A DNA stretch of 35,049 bases from Bacteroidia bacterium (GTDB lineage Bacteria; Bacteroidota; Bacteroidia; Chitinophagales; UBA2359). This document shows positions 1 through 9,500 of the stretch, piece after piece. The stretch lies in NCBI GenBank assembly GCA_030427245.1, contig JAUHXA010000071.1, forward strand, positions 1 through 35,049, written 5' to 3'. The translations under genes were made by a program, and so were the position numbers. The notes beneath the pieces are model-generated. The model did not search any database and was not told the origin of the DNA. It saw nothing but the letters and a program-made list of their open reading frames with translations. Positions within the stretch are counted from its first letter, which is position 1; each line of letters starts with the position of its first letter.

Positions 1-97
1 CACATCTCTCTTAGCATCTCTAAAGATACACTATCTAAATCTATATAACGCATTGAATTTAAATTATTTAGTATTTAAGCAAAAATAATCATTTTAG

Positions 98-943
98 CCC
101 ATTAAATTTGAAGAGGTACTTATCAATGAGAGTACAATTATTACAGCGACTCAAAAGTGCTACGAGGCATTGGAAGCAGCAGAAAATACCATTAAAGAGG
201 CAGTTACTCAAAGTGAGGTGGCTCATTTTGATGAAACGGGAATGCGAGTAGCTGCAAAACTACACTGGTTTCATACGGCTTGTACTTCTCTATTTTGCTA
301 TTTATTTGTCCACGCTAAACGAGGCAAAATAGCCTTGGAGGATACTCCTTCGGTTCTAAAAGACTTTATGGGTTGGGCAGTTCACGATTGTTGGACTTCT
401 TATTTTGACTTTTCAGCTTGTAAACATGCCCTTTGTAATGCTCATATTTTGCGAGAACTGCAAGCATTGGTGGAAAAGCACTCTATTTGGGCTGGGCAAA
501 TGCACGCTTTTCTCTTAGAATTATACCAACAAAGTCAAAAAAGAAGAGTGGTGCTAACAGATAGAGGCTATTGGGAAGAAAAATTCCAACAAATATGCAC
601 ACAGGCTGATTTAGAAGAACCGCCTCCCACCAAAGGTGCAAGAGGAAAACCCAAAAACTCAAAAGGTCGAAATTTGCTCAACCGATTGCGTAAACACAAA
701 GAAGCAATACTTGCTTTTGCTTTTTACGAGTCTGTGCCTTTTACAAACAATGCCGCTGAGAGGGATATTAGGCATGTTAAGGTTAAACAAAAAGTTGCCA
801 TGTCTTTTAGAACTTTTCATGGGGCAGAAATTTATGCCCGCATTCAAGGTTTCGTTATCACTACTCGAAAGCAGAAACAAAATACTTTCAAGGAACTTTG
901 TCGTGTCCTAAAGGGCGAGAAATACCTTTTGAGCACTACCTAA
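98..943 (+). pseudogene. IS66-family transposase, 5'-truncated
   Basis: C-terminal catalytic half of an IS66 DDE transposase. The frame opens after a stop at 95-97 and reads through STIITATQKCYEALE, a stretch typical of the segment just before the IS66 catalytic core. The first catalytic Asp is in HFDETGMRV, a second is in VHDCWTSYF, and the Glu is in NNAAERDIRHVK. The end (VLKGEKYLLSTT) looks like a natural IS66 C-terminus. Family members are usually about 450-530 residues, so the N-terminal half with its zinc-finger/HTH region is missing; 1-97 is AT-rich and does not encode it in any frame. A TTG at 170 gives a 257-residue ORF but is an internal codon, not a convincing start. No accessory IS66 ORFs or terminal inverted repeats were recognised. 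It is probably an inactive relic. Confidence 0.85.
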
Positions 944-1092
944 GCAATTACGATTTAAACAAAGATAACGAAAATTTCGCCTATGGAATATTCTGATACG
1001 TCCAAACACCCAACGAATTTGGAGGTTAAGAAACTTTTTTTATTTGTCTTTTGTTTGAAAAACGAGCCGTTTCTTAAAATAAATACTTCAAT

Positions 1093-1388
1093 ATGAATAT
1101 TCAAACCGGAAAAATGAACTGATTGCAGCCATCAACACGATTAGTGATGCCTACCTACTTATTCGGGTTAAGAACTTTTTGGAGGGCATCCAAGAGAAAG
1201 AATCCAAAAAGTCAGGTGATTCGCTATCTATAGCTTATGAGCCTACGCCCAAATTCATAGATTTGGAAGAGCTGGCAAGGCAACAAAACTACAATGGTAA
1301 AAGGTTGGCGCATCGTCTGGAAAATGTGAATGGAGCGATTTGGAAAGAAGAAAATATTTATGAATTGATGGAATGTTTGAACTCATGA
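1093..1388 (+). pseudogene. Type II antitoxin of a PIN-toxin pair, frameshifted near its start
   Basis: Small antitoxin-like gene immediately upstream of a PIN toxin. The intact 3' frame contains FIDLEELARQQNY and ends ELMECLNS, with a C-terminal toxin-binding look (Leu/Glu-rich, acidic). An ATG at 1093 starts MNIQTGK and then hits TGA after nine codons. Adding one A to the A5 run at 1111-1114 would fuse it to NELIAAINTISDAYLL and give one uninterrupted protein of about 99 residues. Without the repair, the only start in the long frame is a TTG at 1179. The stop overlaps the toxin ATG (ATGA at 1385-1388), the usual translational coupling of such pairs. The missing base lies in a homopolymer, so real decay and a sequencing error are both possible. 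Confidence 0.6.
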
Positions 1389-1839
1389 ACTACGTTTTAG
1401 ATACCAATGTTATTTTGCTTTCATTAGTAAATCCTCGTTTTGCACTTGATTTTAGAAATACATATCGTCCAGAATCCAACAAACTGATTATCTCAGCTGT
1501 GAGTAGTGGCGAAATGGAATCTTTGGCAATTCAGCGAAACTGGGGCAATCGAAGAAAAAACGATTTGAAGAATAACTTGCCGATTATTTGGTTTATCCAG
1601 TCAAGGTACAAGCGGTCATAGATATGTATGCTCAAATAGATGCTTACAGTCAAGGTAAACTGCCAGAAAAACCTTTGCCCTACGGTATGAGCTCTCGAAA
1701 CATGGGTAAAAACGATATTTGGATTGCGTCAACTGCTGCTGTAACAAATAGTGTTTTGGTTACAACCGATAAAGATTTTCAACATTTGGATGGTGTATTT
1801 TTGGACTTGAAGTTGATTGATACAGGGTGTTATTATTGA
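1385..1839 (+). pseudogene. PIN-domain (VapC-like) toxin, frameshifted
   Basis: PIN-domain ribonuclease toxin. The first frame (1385-1621) has the opening MNYVLDTNVI with catalytic Asp6, and GEMESLA with a conserved Glu near residue 43. The second frame (to 1839) has NDIWIAST and TTDKDF, which supply the remaining acidic residues. The frames join around 1586-1595. Restoring one T in the run of ATTATTTGG gives a continuous reading through PVKVQAVIDMYAQIDAYSQG, as in intact relatives. As sequenced, the protein would end at residue 79 without half of its active site. It follows the antitoxin with an ATGA overlap. Like the antitoxin, it has lost one base in a short homopolymer. Confidence 0.75.
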
Positions 1840-1863
1840 GTTGAATACCTTCAACACTGTATC
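1819..1863 (+). terminator. Hairpin overlapping the toxin stop codon
   Basis: GATACAG-gg-TGTT (1819-1831) pairs with AACACTGTATC (1853-1863), an 11-bp stem with a 2-nt bulge. An alternative inner hairpin GTTGAA-tacc-TTCAAC (1840-1855) overlaps it. There is no clear T run, so it may be a weak terminator or an mRNA 3'-end structure for the toxin-antitoxin unit. Confidence 0.4.
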
Positions 1864-1949
1864 AATAACTTGGTAATTTAAATGTTTATACGTTTTTAGT
1901 GTAAAAATACATTAGAATTAATTTTTAATATTTAAATATTTTTTAGAAA

Positions 1950-1978
1950 TTTGTTAGATTGCGAAATAATCTAACAAA
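1950..1978 (+). promoter_or_regulatory. 11-bp hairpin just upstream of a start codon
   Basis: TTTGTTAGATT (1950-1960) and AATCTAACAAA (1968-1978) form a perfect 11-bp stem with a 7-nt loop, ending 10 nt before the ATG at 1989. The position fits a 5'-UTR structure or an operator palindrome. Confidence 0.45.
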
Positions 1979-1988
1979 CATATCTATC

Positions 1989-2417
1989 ATGAAACACTTA
2001 ATATTTGCATTTTTTATTTTTACAACTTCATTTACTTTTGCTCAAAATTATTCAGAATCTGAAATAACAAGTGTTTTTGGAGAAGTACTTAAGGATGCAG
2101 GAGAATACGCTTTGAAAGAAATGAGACCTACTGCTAATATTAGAACTTCTAAGATAATAAAAGTAAAAAATGATACCCAAGATAACGGTGGAGATATTAA
2201 GGCTAGAATAGAAGTTACTTGGGTAACTGCATTCACTAGACGAACTCGAACCCACATAAATGATGTTTGGTTATCTATTAGAGCAGGAGAGGTATATTTC
2301 ACTAGGTATAAATTATATTCTGATGACCATAATATTCAGATTCTTAATAGAAAAGATGTGAGAATGAACAAATTGATAGGGTCTTTTAATGATAGTAGTG
2401 ACAATGACGATTTTTAG
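1989..2417 (+). CDS. Small secreted protein, unknown function
   Basis: 142 residues. The ATG at 1989 is chosen over a TTG at 1959 because it begins a clean signal peptide (MKHLIFAFFIFTTSFTFAQ) with likely cleavage near A-Q. The mature part is a small mixed domain with alternating strand-like stretches (KARIEVTWVTAF, VWLSIRAGEVYF) and an acidic tail (DSSDNDDF). It matches no family I recognise. The last 29 bases overlap the start of the following phosphodiesterase gene, so the two are probably co-transcribed and translationally coupled. The region is AT-rich compared with the large gene downstream. It could be a periplasmic or outer-membrane partner of the phosphodiesterase, but that rests only on the overlap. 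Confidence 0.6.
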   Translation: MKHLIFAFFIFTTSFTFAQNYSESEITSVFGEVLKDAGEYALKEMRPTANIRTSKIIKVKNDTQDNGGDIKARIEVTWVTAFTRRTRTHINDVWLSIRAGEVYFTRYKLYSDDHNIQILNRKDVRMNKLIGSFNDSSDNDDF

Positions 2418-3276
2418 ATTAATATTGGCATTTATAATAATTTATTTATGTGCATCTACATTATTTGAAAAATCGTGTTGTAAAAATACGAATACTGAAA
2501 TTTTTGGACATAGAGGGTTAAGAGGTTCGTTTCCTGAAAACTCATTAATAGGCTTTAAAGAATCTATTAAAAGTGGAATCAATAAACTTGAATTCGATGT
2601 AGTAATTACCGCAGACTCTGTTCTGATAATAAATCATGATACGAAAATTAATAGTAACATATGCAACTCTAATAATTATAATTGTATATCTAATATAACA
2701 TATGATGCAATAAAAGCAATAGATTGTGGTATTAAAGTAGATAAGCAGTTTCCAAAGCAAAAAAAAATTAAAACTTTTATCCCCACATTAGAGAACACTC
2801 TCAAATCTATTGAATCAGATAGCGAAAATGAAAATGTCATATATTATGTAGAAATTAAATCTCCTAAATTATATTTTGGGTCTAATATACCAAGTTGTAA
2901 TTTATTGGTGAGCAAATTATATGAAATACTAGTGAAATACAATTTGCTTAATAGAGTAGTAATTCAAAGTTTTGATATTGAAATACTGCAAAATGTGAGA
3001 AAAATATCTTCTGACATTAGAACTTGTCTTTTAATAGGGAATATTTTCCCTATATCATGGAATGTAAACCTACTGGGATATACTCCAGATTACTATGCTG
3101 TATATCATAGGTTTATCACAAAAAAAATGGTAGAAAAAGTTCATCAACATAATATGAAAATTATTGCTTGGACTGTGAATGATAGTTATTCAGCAATTGG
3201 ATTAGTCTGTATAGGAGTAGATGAAATAATGTCTGATTATCCTTTAAAACTAATATCTAAAATACAAAAAAAATAA
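2389..3276 (+). CDS. Glycerophosphodiester phosphodiesterase, membrane-anchored
   Basis: GDPD family TIM barrel that hydrolyses glycerophosphodiesters to glycerol-3-phosphate and an alcohol. Seen in the sequence: HRGLRGSFPENS with His41, LEFDVVITAD with metal ligands Glu68 and Asp70, INHD with His83, VEIKSP, IQSFD, AWTVND, and GVDEIMSDYP at the barrel end. The 295-residue length is normal. Residues about 7-25 form one hydrophobic segment, probably a signal anchor; Cys residues follow, but no good lipobox is visible. The ATG at 2389 overlaps the preceding gene by 29 bp; an in-frame ATG at 2404 would shorten the overlap and keep the membrane segment. The gene is strongly AT-rich. A periplasm-facing role in phospholipid head-group breakdown is the natural inference. 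Confidence 0.88.
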   Translation: MIVVTMTIFRLILAFIIIYLCASTLFEKSCCKNTNTEIFGHRGLRGSFPENSLIGFKESIKSGINKLEFDVVITADSVLIINHDTKINSNICNSNNYNCISNITYDAIKAIDCGIKVDKQFPKQKKIKTFIPTLENTLKSIESDSENENVIYYVEIKSPKLYFGSNIPSCNLLVSKLYEILVKYNLLNRVVIQSFDIEILQNVRKISSDIRTCLLIGNIFPISWNVNLLGYTPDYYAVYHRFITKKMVEKVHQHNMKIIAWTVNDSYSAIGLVCIGVDEIMSDYPLKLISKIQKK

Positions 3277-3508
3277 ATTACATATAAAATGCAATAGTTC
3301 TTTTTTTAGTAAAACCTCACCTACCTATAGTCAAGCCCCCCAAACTTGGCAGCAAATTTGTAACCTTTCCACCATAAAACCGTAACTTGCGAACCTACCA
3401 CAGAAAAATAAGACCAACCAACTCCCCCCAATTTTTCAGATACAAGCATTTTAGCCCTACCATAAAAAATCTACAACCGACCATAGATTACCAACATTAA
3501 TTCATTAG

Positions 3509-6500
3509 ATGCTTAAATCTGAAGGTATGACTCACTTATACTACTATCTCAATCGACTGCTATGCCTATTGTGTATAACAGCAGCACTACTACTCACAAC
3601 CAACCAAAACCAACTCAGCGCACAACTACCAACCGACTTCGCCGACCAACTCGTCAACGGCAGCCTCAACCAAGCAGTCGGAGTAGCATTTGACAACAAC
3701 GGACGCATGTTTGCATGGGAAAAAGGCGGAAAAGTCTATGTCTTTGACAACAGCGGCAATATCATCAGCACCTTAATAGACATAGGAGAAGAAGTCGGCA
3801 ATTGGCGAGACCACGGAATGAACGGCTTCGCCTTAGACCCCAATTTCCTGACCAACGGTTATTTCTACCTCTATTATTTGGTGGACAGACACCACTTGAT
3901 GAACTACGGAACAGGCAGTTACAGTTCGACCACCAACGAATATTACAGTGCCACCATCATGCGTGTCACCCGTTATACCGCCAATTCCGCCACCAATTTT
4001 ACCACCACCGTTTCGGGCAGTCGCAATGTCATTTTGGGCGCAACCCCCTCCACAGGAATCCCCTGTTTACACGAATCACACACCGTAGGTTCGTTGGTAT
4101 TCGGAACAGACGGAACACTCTTGATTTCCTCTGGAGATGGCGCAAGTTACAGCTCGACCGATGTGGGAAGTGCTTCCGAAACTTATTGGAGTCAAGCCCT
4201 TGCAGATGGCATCATTCGACCCGAAGAAAACGTAGGTTCTTTTCGTTCGCAAATGATAAATAGCTACAATGGCAAGATTTTAAGAATCGACCCTGCAACA
4301 GGAGCGGGCATTCCGAGCAATCCATTTTACGATGCGAGTAATCCCAATTCTGCCGAATCCAAAGTATTTGCTTTGGGTTTGCGGAATCCATTTCGTTGCA
4401 CACTTCGTCCCAATTCAGGCAGTACCAATCCAGCCGATGCCGACCCTGGCAATTTATATATTGGAGATGTGGGCTGGGGAACTTGGGAAGATTTGCACGT
4501 AGTCACCGAAGCGGGACAAAACTTTGGTTGGCCCATCTTTGAAGGATTAACCTATCACTCAGGCTACAACAATTCTTTGACAGCCAACCAAGATGCTCCC
4601 AACCCTTTGTATGGAACAGGCGGCTGCACCCAAGAATTTTTCAATTTTCAAGACCTAATAAAGCAAGAAACCCTAACGAATAGTGGAAGCTTTGCGAATC
4701 CCTGCAATAGCAGCCAAAACATCACCAACGTTCCGACCTTTTTCCATGCCCGCCCCAAAATAGATTGGCGACATGGCAACAGTCCTGCAAGGACAGGGAC
4801 ATTCAGTGGAAATACGGCTACCGAAACCAATTTGGATGCAGGAAGTTCACCCATTGGAGGAGGTATCACCTTTGGAGGAAATGCAGCCGTTGGAGGCGCA
4901 TGGTACACCGATAATCAATTTCCAGTTGAATATCAAAATACCTATTTCCAAGCCGATTACGGCAAAAAATGGATTAAAAGTTTCGATTTCAATGCCAACA
5001 ATACACCGACTTATGCAAGGGATTTTTATACCAATGGTCCCGTATTCGTAGATGTGGAAGCGCACCCATTTGACGGGAGTCTGTACTTTGTAGCCTATCC
5101 GAGTCAAATCCGAAAAGTTACCTATACAGGCAATATCGACCTACCACCGACAGCCATCGCATCTGCCAATCCAAGCAGTGGAGCAAGCCCTCTAAACGTG
5201 CAGTTGACAGGCGATCAATCAAACGACCCTGAAAATAGCGCACTATCCTATTACTGGACATTTGGAGACGACAATTGCAGCAATGGCAAACAAATCTTGT
5301 TTGTAGTCGGTAATACCAACTTAAATACTGGCGATGCTGCTGCAAAAAACCGTTTGGAAGCATTGGGACATATCGTTACGACCATTAGCGGCTCGGCTTC
5401 TCAAAGCAACAGTGCCAATGGCAAAGATTTAGTCGTAATCAGTTCGACTGTATCTTCTTCCAATGTCAACACCAAATTTAGAAATTCCACCGTTCCTGTT
5501 CTTGTATGGGAGTCCTATTTATTTGACGACATGAAAATGACAGGAACAAGCACTTCAACCTATGGCTCAATCAATAACCAAACGCAACTAACCATTGCAG
5601 ACCAAAACCATTTTATTGCATCTACTTTATCTGGCAACCAAACCATTGTCAATGCGGCAAGTACCCTAACGTGGGGAAGCCCTGCACCCGCTGCTTCAAA
5701 AATTGCCACCATTGCAGGCAACAGCAGTCAAGCAGTTATTTTTGCCTACGACACTGGCGACCAAATGCAGGGTTTAATCGCCCCTGCTCGCCGAGTAGGA
5801 TTTTACTTCGCAGATGCAACTGCCTCAGAATCAACCACAACCAGCTGGACACTATTCACCGCTGCCGTCGCTTATGCCCTCGGCTGCGAAGGTGGAGTCA
5901 GCACTACCCCTAATCCTAACCACACCTATATTTCTGCCACTCCAACGGCTTTTACCGCCACGTTGATGGTGACAGACAACCAGAACCTTTCTAACACCAC
6001 CACCACCAATATCAACATCAACAACACCGCACCAAACGTTGCGATTACCAGCGTTTCGGATGGTGCTTTGTTTTCGATGACCGCCCCCACAGTTTATACA
6101 TTGGATGCAAATGTCAGCGATGCCGAAAGTCCGAATAACCAACTGACCTATGCTTGGCAAACCTTCCTATTGCACGCCAATCACAGCCATCCCGAACCCA
6201 TCGACAACAACCCTACAACGACCACAACGGTCACGCCAGTAGGTTGTGACGGAGAATTTTATGGCTATGCGATTGTCTTGACCGTCACCGACCCAAGTGG
6301 TTTGGGTGGCATGGATTCCATCACCGTTCTGCCCGATTGCAGTACCGTAGCTGCCACCACTATTTCGGCGAGTTCCAACCCTGCAAACATTGGCGAAAAC
6401 GTAATTTTTATGGCAAGCAATCCCATTATTGCAACAGCGCCAGTGGTCAATTATTTGTGGGATTTTGGCGATGGAAATACCAGCACCGATGCCATGCCTT

Positions 6501-9500
6501 CCCATTCCTTCAATACCGCCAACACCTACAATGTCACAGTGGACTTGACGGACGGAGAAGGGCATCCGATAGCCAGTACCGCAAGCTACGCCATTGAAGT
6601 AACAGACGGAGGCTCCAATGAAATAGATTTGGAGTTGAGCGTGACCGCCAATCCATTGCAGTACACCATTTTCACCAACAACCTTTTTACCTACACGCTC
6701 ACCAACAACGGCACAGCGACTGCAACGGGAATTACCGTTGAAGCACCTTTCCCAAGTGAATTGGCTTTTACGAGTTCGACCGCATCACAGGGAAATTACA
6801 CAGTTTGGACAAAAACGTGGAATGTCGGCACATTGGCGGTTGGCGAAAGTGCCACTTTGGATTTATCGCTTTTTGTCTTGAACACCACTGCCGACTTGAC
6901 CCTTTTTGCACAAGTAAAATCGGCAAATGAAACAGATGCAGATTCGACACCCAACAACAATGCGACACAAACGCCAATTGAAGACGATGAAGCAAGCGTG
7001 ACGATTACCAATGGCGTAAGTGGGGGCAATGACGAGGTGGACATCGAACTCAGCCTTACTTCAAGCCAAAGCCAAGCCAACATTGGTGACCAATTTTCTT
7101 ATACTGCAACGGTCACCAACAAAGGGCCCGACAATGCGAGCAATGTAAAAGTCGCTTTCCCTTTGCCGACTGCTTACCTTCAATTTTTGAACAGCACCAA
7201 CAACCAAACGACCTACAATTCCAACACTGGACTTTGGACAATCGGCAATTTGAATGTCAATGTCACCCGCACCTTGTTGGTCAATGTGGAGGTGATTGCA
7301 GAAGGTGTTGCAGTCGCTACGGCAGAAGTCACTTCAACGACCCAAGACGACATAGATTCTACGCCCAACAATGGCGTATTGAGCGAAGACGACATGGCAA
7401 GCGTCACCGTTTTTACGGATGGCAACAACGATTTTGCAGACCTGCAACTGACCAAAACCGCAAGCGTGAGCAATGCCGACAATGGCGATTCGTTTTCTTA
7501 TACTTTAACCGTCACCAACAACGGACCAGCAGATGCGGGAAATGTCAGCGTAGAAGATATTTTGCCGAGTGGCTTGACCTTCAATAGCTCAACGGCAAGC
7601 ACGGGCAGCTACAATAGCAATACAGGACTTTGGACAATCGGCACACTCTCCAACGGCAACAGCGAAACCTTGACGCTTACAGTCACCGTTGCAAGCATCA
7701 CCGCACCGATTACCAACTTTGCACAAATCGAAACCTCTGACAAAACAGACCCCGATTCAACGCCTGGAAATGACACGAATAATACGGCGAATGAAGACGA
7801 CGAAGCCACTGCAACGGTCAATCCGCCAATAGGTAGCAATGACATTGACTTGGAATTGACGATAAGCTGCAATGTCAGCGAATTCAATCTCTATCAAAAC
7901 ATCACCTATACCATTGAAGTCACCAATAACGGACCAGCTACCGCCACAGGCGTTCAAGTCGCCAATAGCGTTCCTTCGGGTTTGGCTTTCACCAGCAAAA
8001 CCGAATCACAAGGAAACTTCAATTTTTGGGGAGGTGTGTGGACAGTCGGAACGCTCACCGTTGGGCAAACGGCAACCCTCGATGTTGTACTTTTCACGCT
8101 GAACAACAGTGGCGCAATCACCAATTTTGCCCAAGTAAAAGCCGCCAATGAAAACGACTCCGATTCTACGCCCAACAACAGCACAGGCGTACCGACAGAA
8201 GACGATGAAGGCACTGTAACGATTATCCCTGCGGGCAGCAACAACAACCAAATTGATTTGGCACTCAGCAAAACGGCAAACGTAGGTTCGGCGCAAGCGG
8301 GCGACAGTTTCACCTATCAATTGACCATCGTAAACAATGGAACAACGACTGCAACAGGCGTAACGGTTGAAGACATCTTGCCCTCCAATTTGACCTTCAA
8401 TAGCTCCTCTGCTTCAAAAGGCAGCTACAATGACGGAACAGGAATTTGGAACATCGGAACGCTCGGAATTGGCGCAGCCGCTTCACTGAACATCAACGTA
8501 ACAGTCGATGCCATCGCCTTGCCTATGACCAATTTCGCACAGGTCAAAACCGCCAACGAAACCGATGTGGACTCAACGCCCGACAGCAACAACGGCACAA
8601 CGCCACAAGAGGACGACGAAGACAGCGTTGTGATTTTGCCCGACAACAGCAACAATTTCGTGGATTTGGAATTGACCAAAACCGCCAACAAAAGCACCGC
8701 AAGCGTAAACGACCAAATCGTTTACACCCTCACCGTCACCAACAATGGACCTGCCGATGCAACAGGCGTAACGATAGCAGACCAGCTACCCAGTGGCTTG
8801 ACCTTCAATACTTCAACCGCTTCAAAAGGAACTTATAATTCTGGAAACGGCACTTGGTCGGTCGGCAATTTGAACGCCAATGAAACCGCAACTTTGGACA
8901 TCAACGCCACGGTCAACAACATCCCTTCAACGATTACTAACTTTGCACAGGTCATGACGGCAAGCCCCGACGATGTGGATTCCACGCCTGGCAACGACTC
9001 CAATCAAACGCCCGACGAAGACGACGAAGACAGCGTTTCTATCAGTCCCGAAGGAAGCACCGACATTGATTTGGAAGCCACTTTGACCGCAAGCAACCCC
9101 AATGTTGTGCCGTGGACAAACGTGGATTTTACTTTGGAAATCACCAACAATGGCGCAGCCGCGGCTTCTGGCGTAATCGTCGACTTCCAAATCCCCAACG
9201 GCATGGCGTTCACCTCCAAATTCGAGACCCTCGGGAATTATAACCTTTGGTCGCAAGAATGGAACATCGGTATCCTCCAACCCAATGAAACGGCAATGCT
9301 TCAATTGACCTTGTTCACACTAAACCCTGGCACTGACATCACTGCTTTTGCAGAAGTCATGGCTGCCAACGAAACGGACATTGATTCTACTCCCAACAAT
9401 GGAAACGGCAGTTCGGCTGTCGAAGACGATGAAGCAGCAGTCACATTATCGAACGGCGGTGGTGGCGGAAAAGGCGACTTGCAAGCTGATATTGTGGGTG

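Noticed and set aside
170-943. Intact transposase gene starting at TTG 170
   Set aside because: The TTG is an internal codon; IS66 homology continues upstream to about 98 and the N-terminal half is absent, so it is a truncated relic.
1026-1077. TTAAGAAAC/GTTTCTTAA as IS66 terminal repeats
   Set aside because: Both arms lie downstream of the transposase with a 34-nt gap and no matching copy was seen near position 1; it may be a simple hairpin.
1585-1625. Programmed ribosomal frameshift in the PIN toxin
   Set aside because: No clear slippery heptamer plus downstream structure, and the antitoxin has a similar one-base loss; decay or sequence error is simpler.
6600-9300. Many long ORFs on the minus strand and in other frames across the DUF11 region
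   Set aside because: They mirror the repeated coding sequence and codon bias of the secreted protein; none has a family signature or its own start context.
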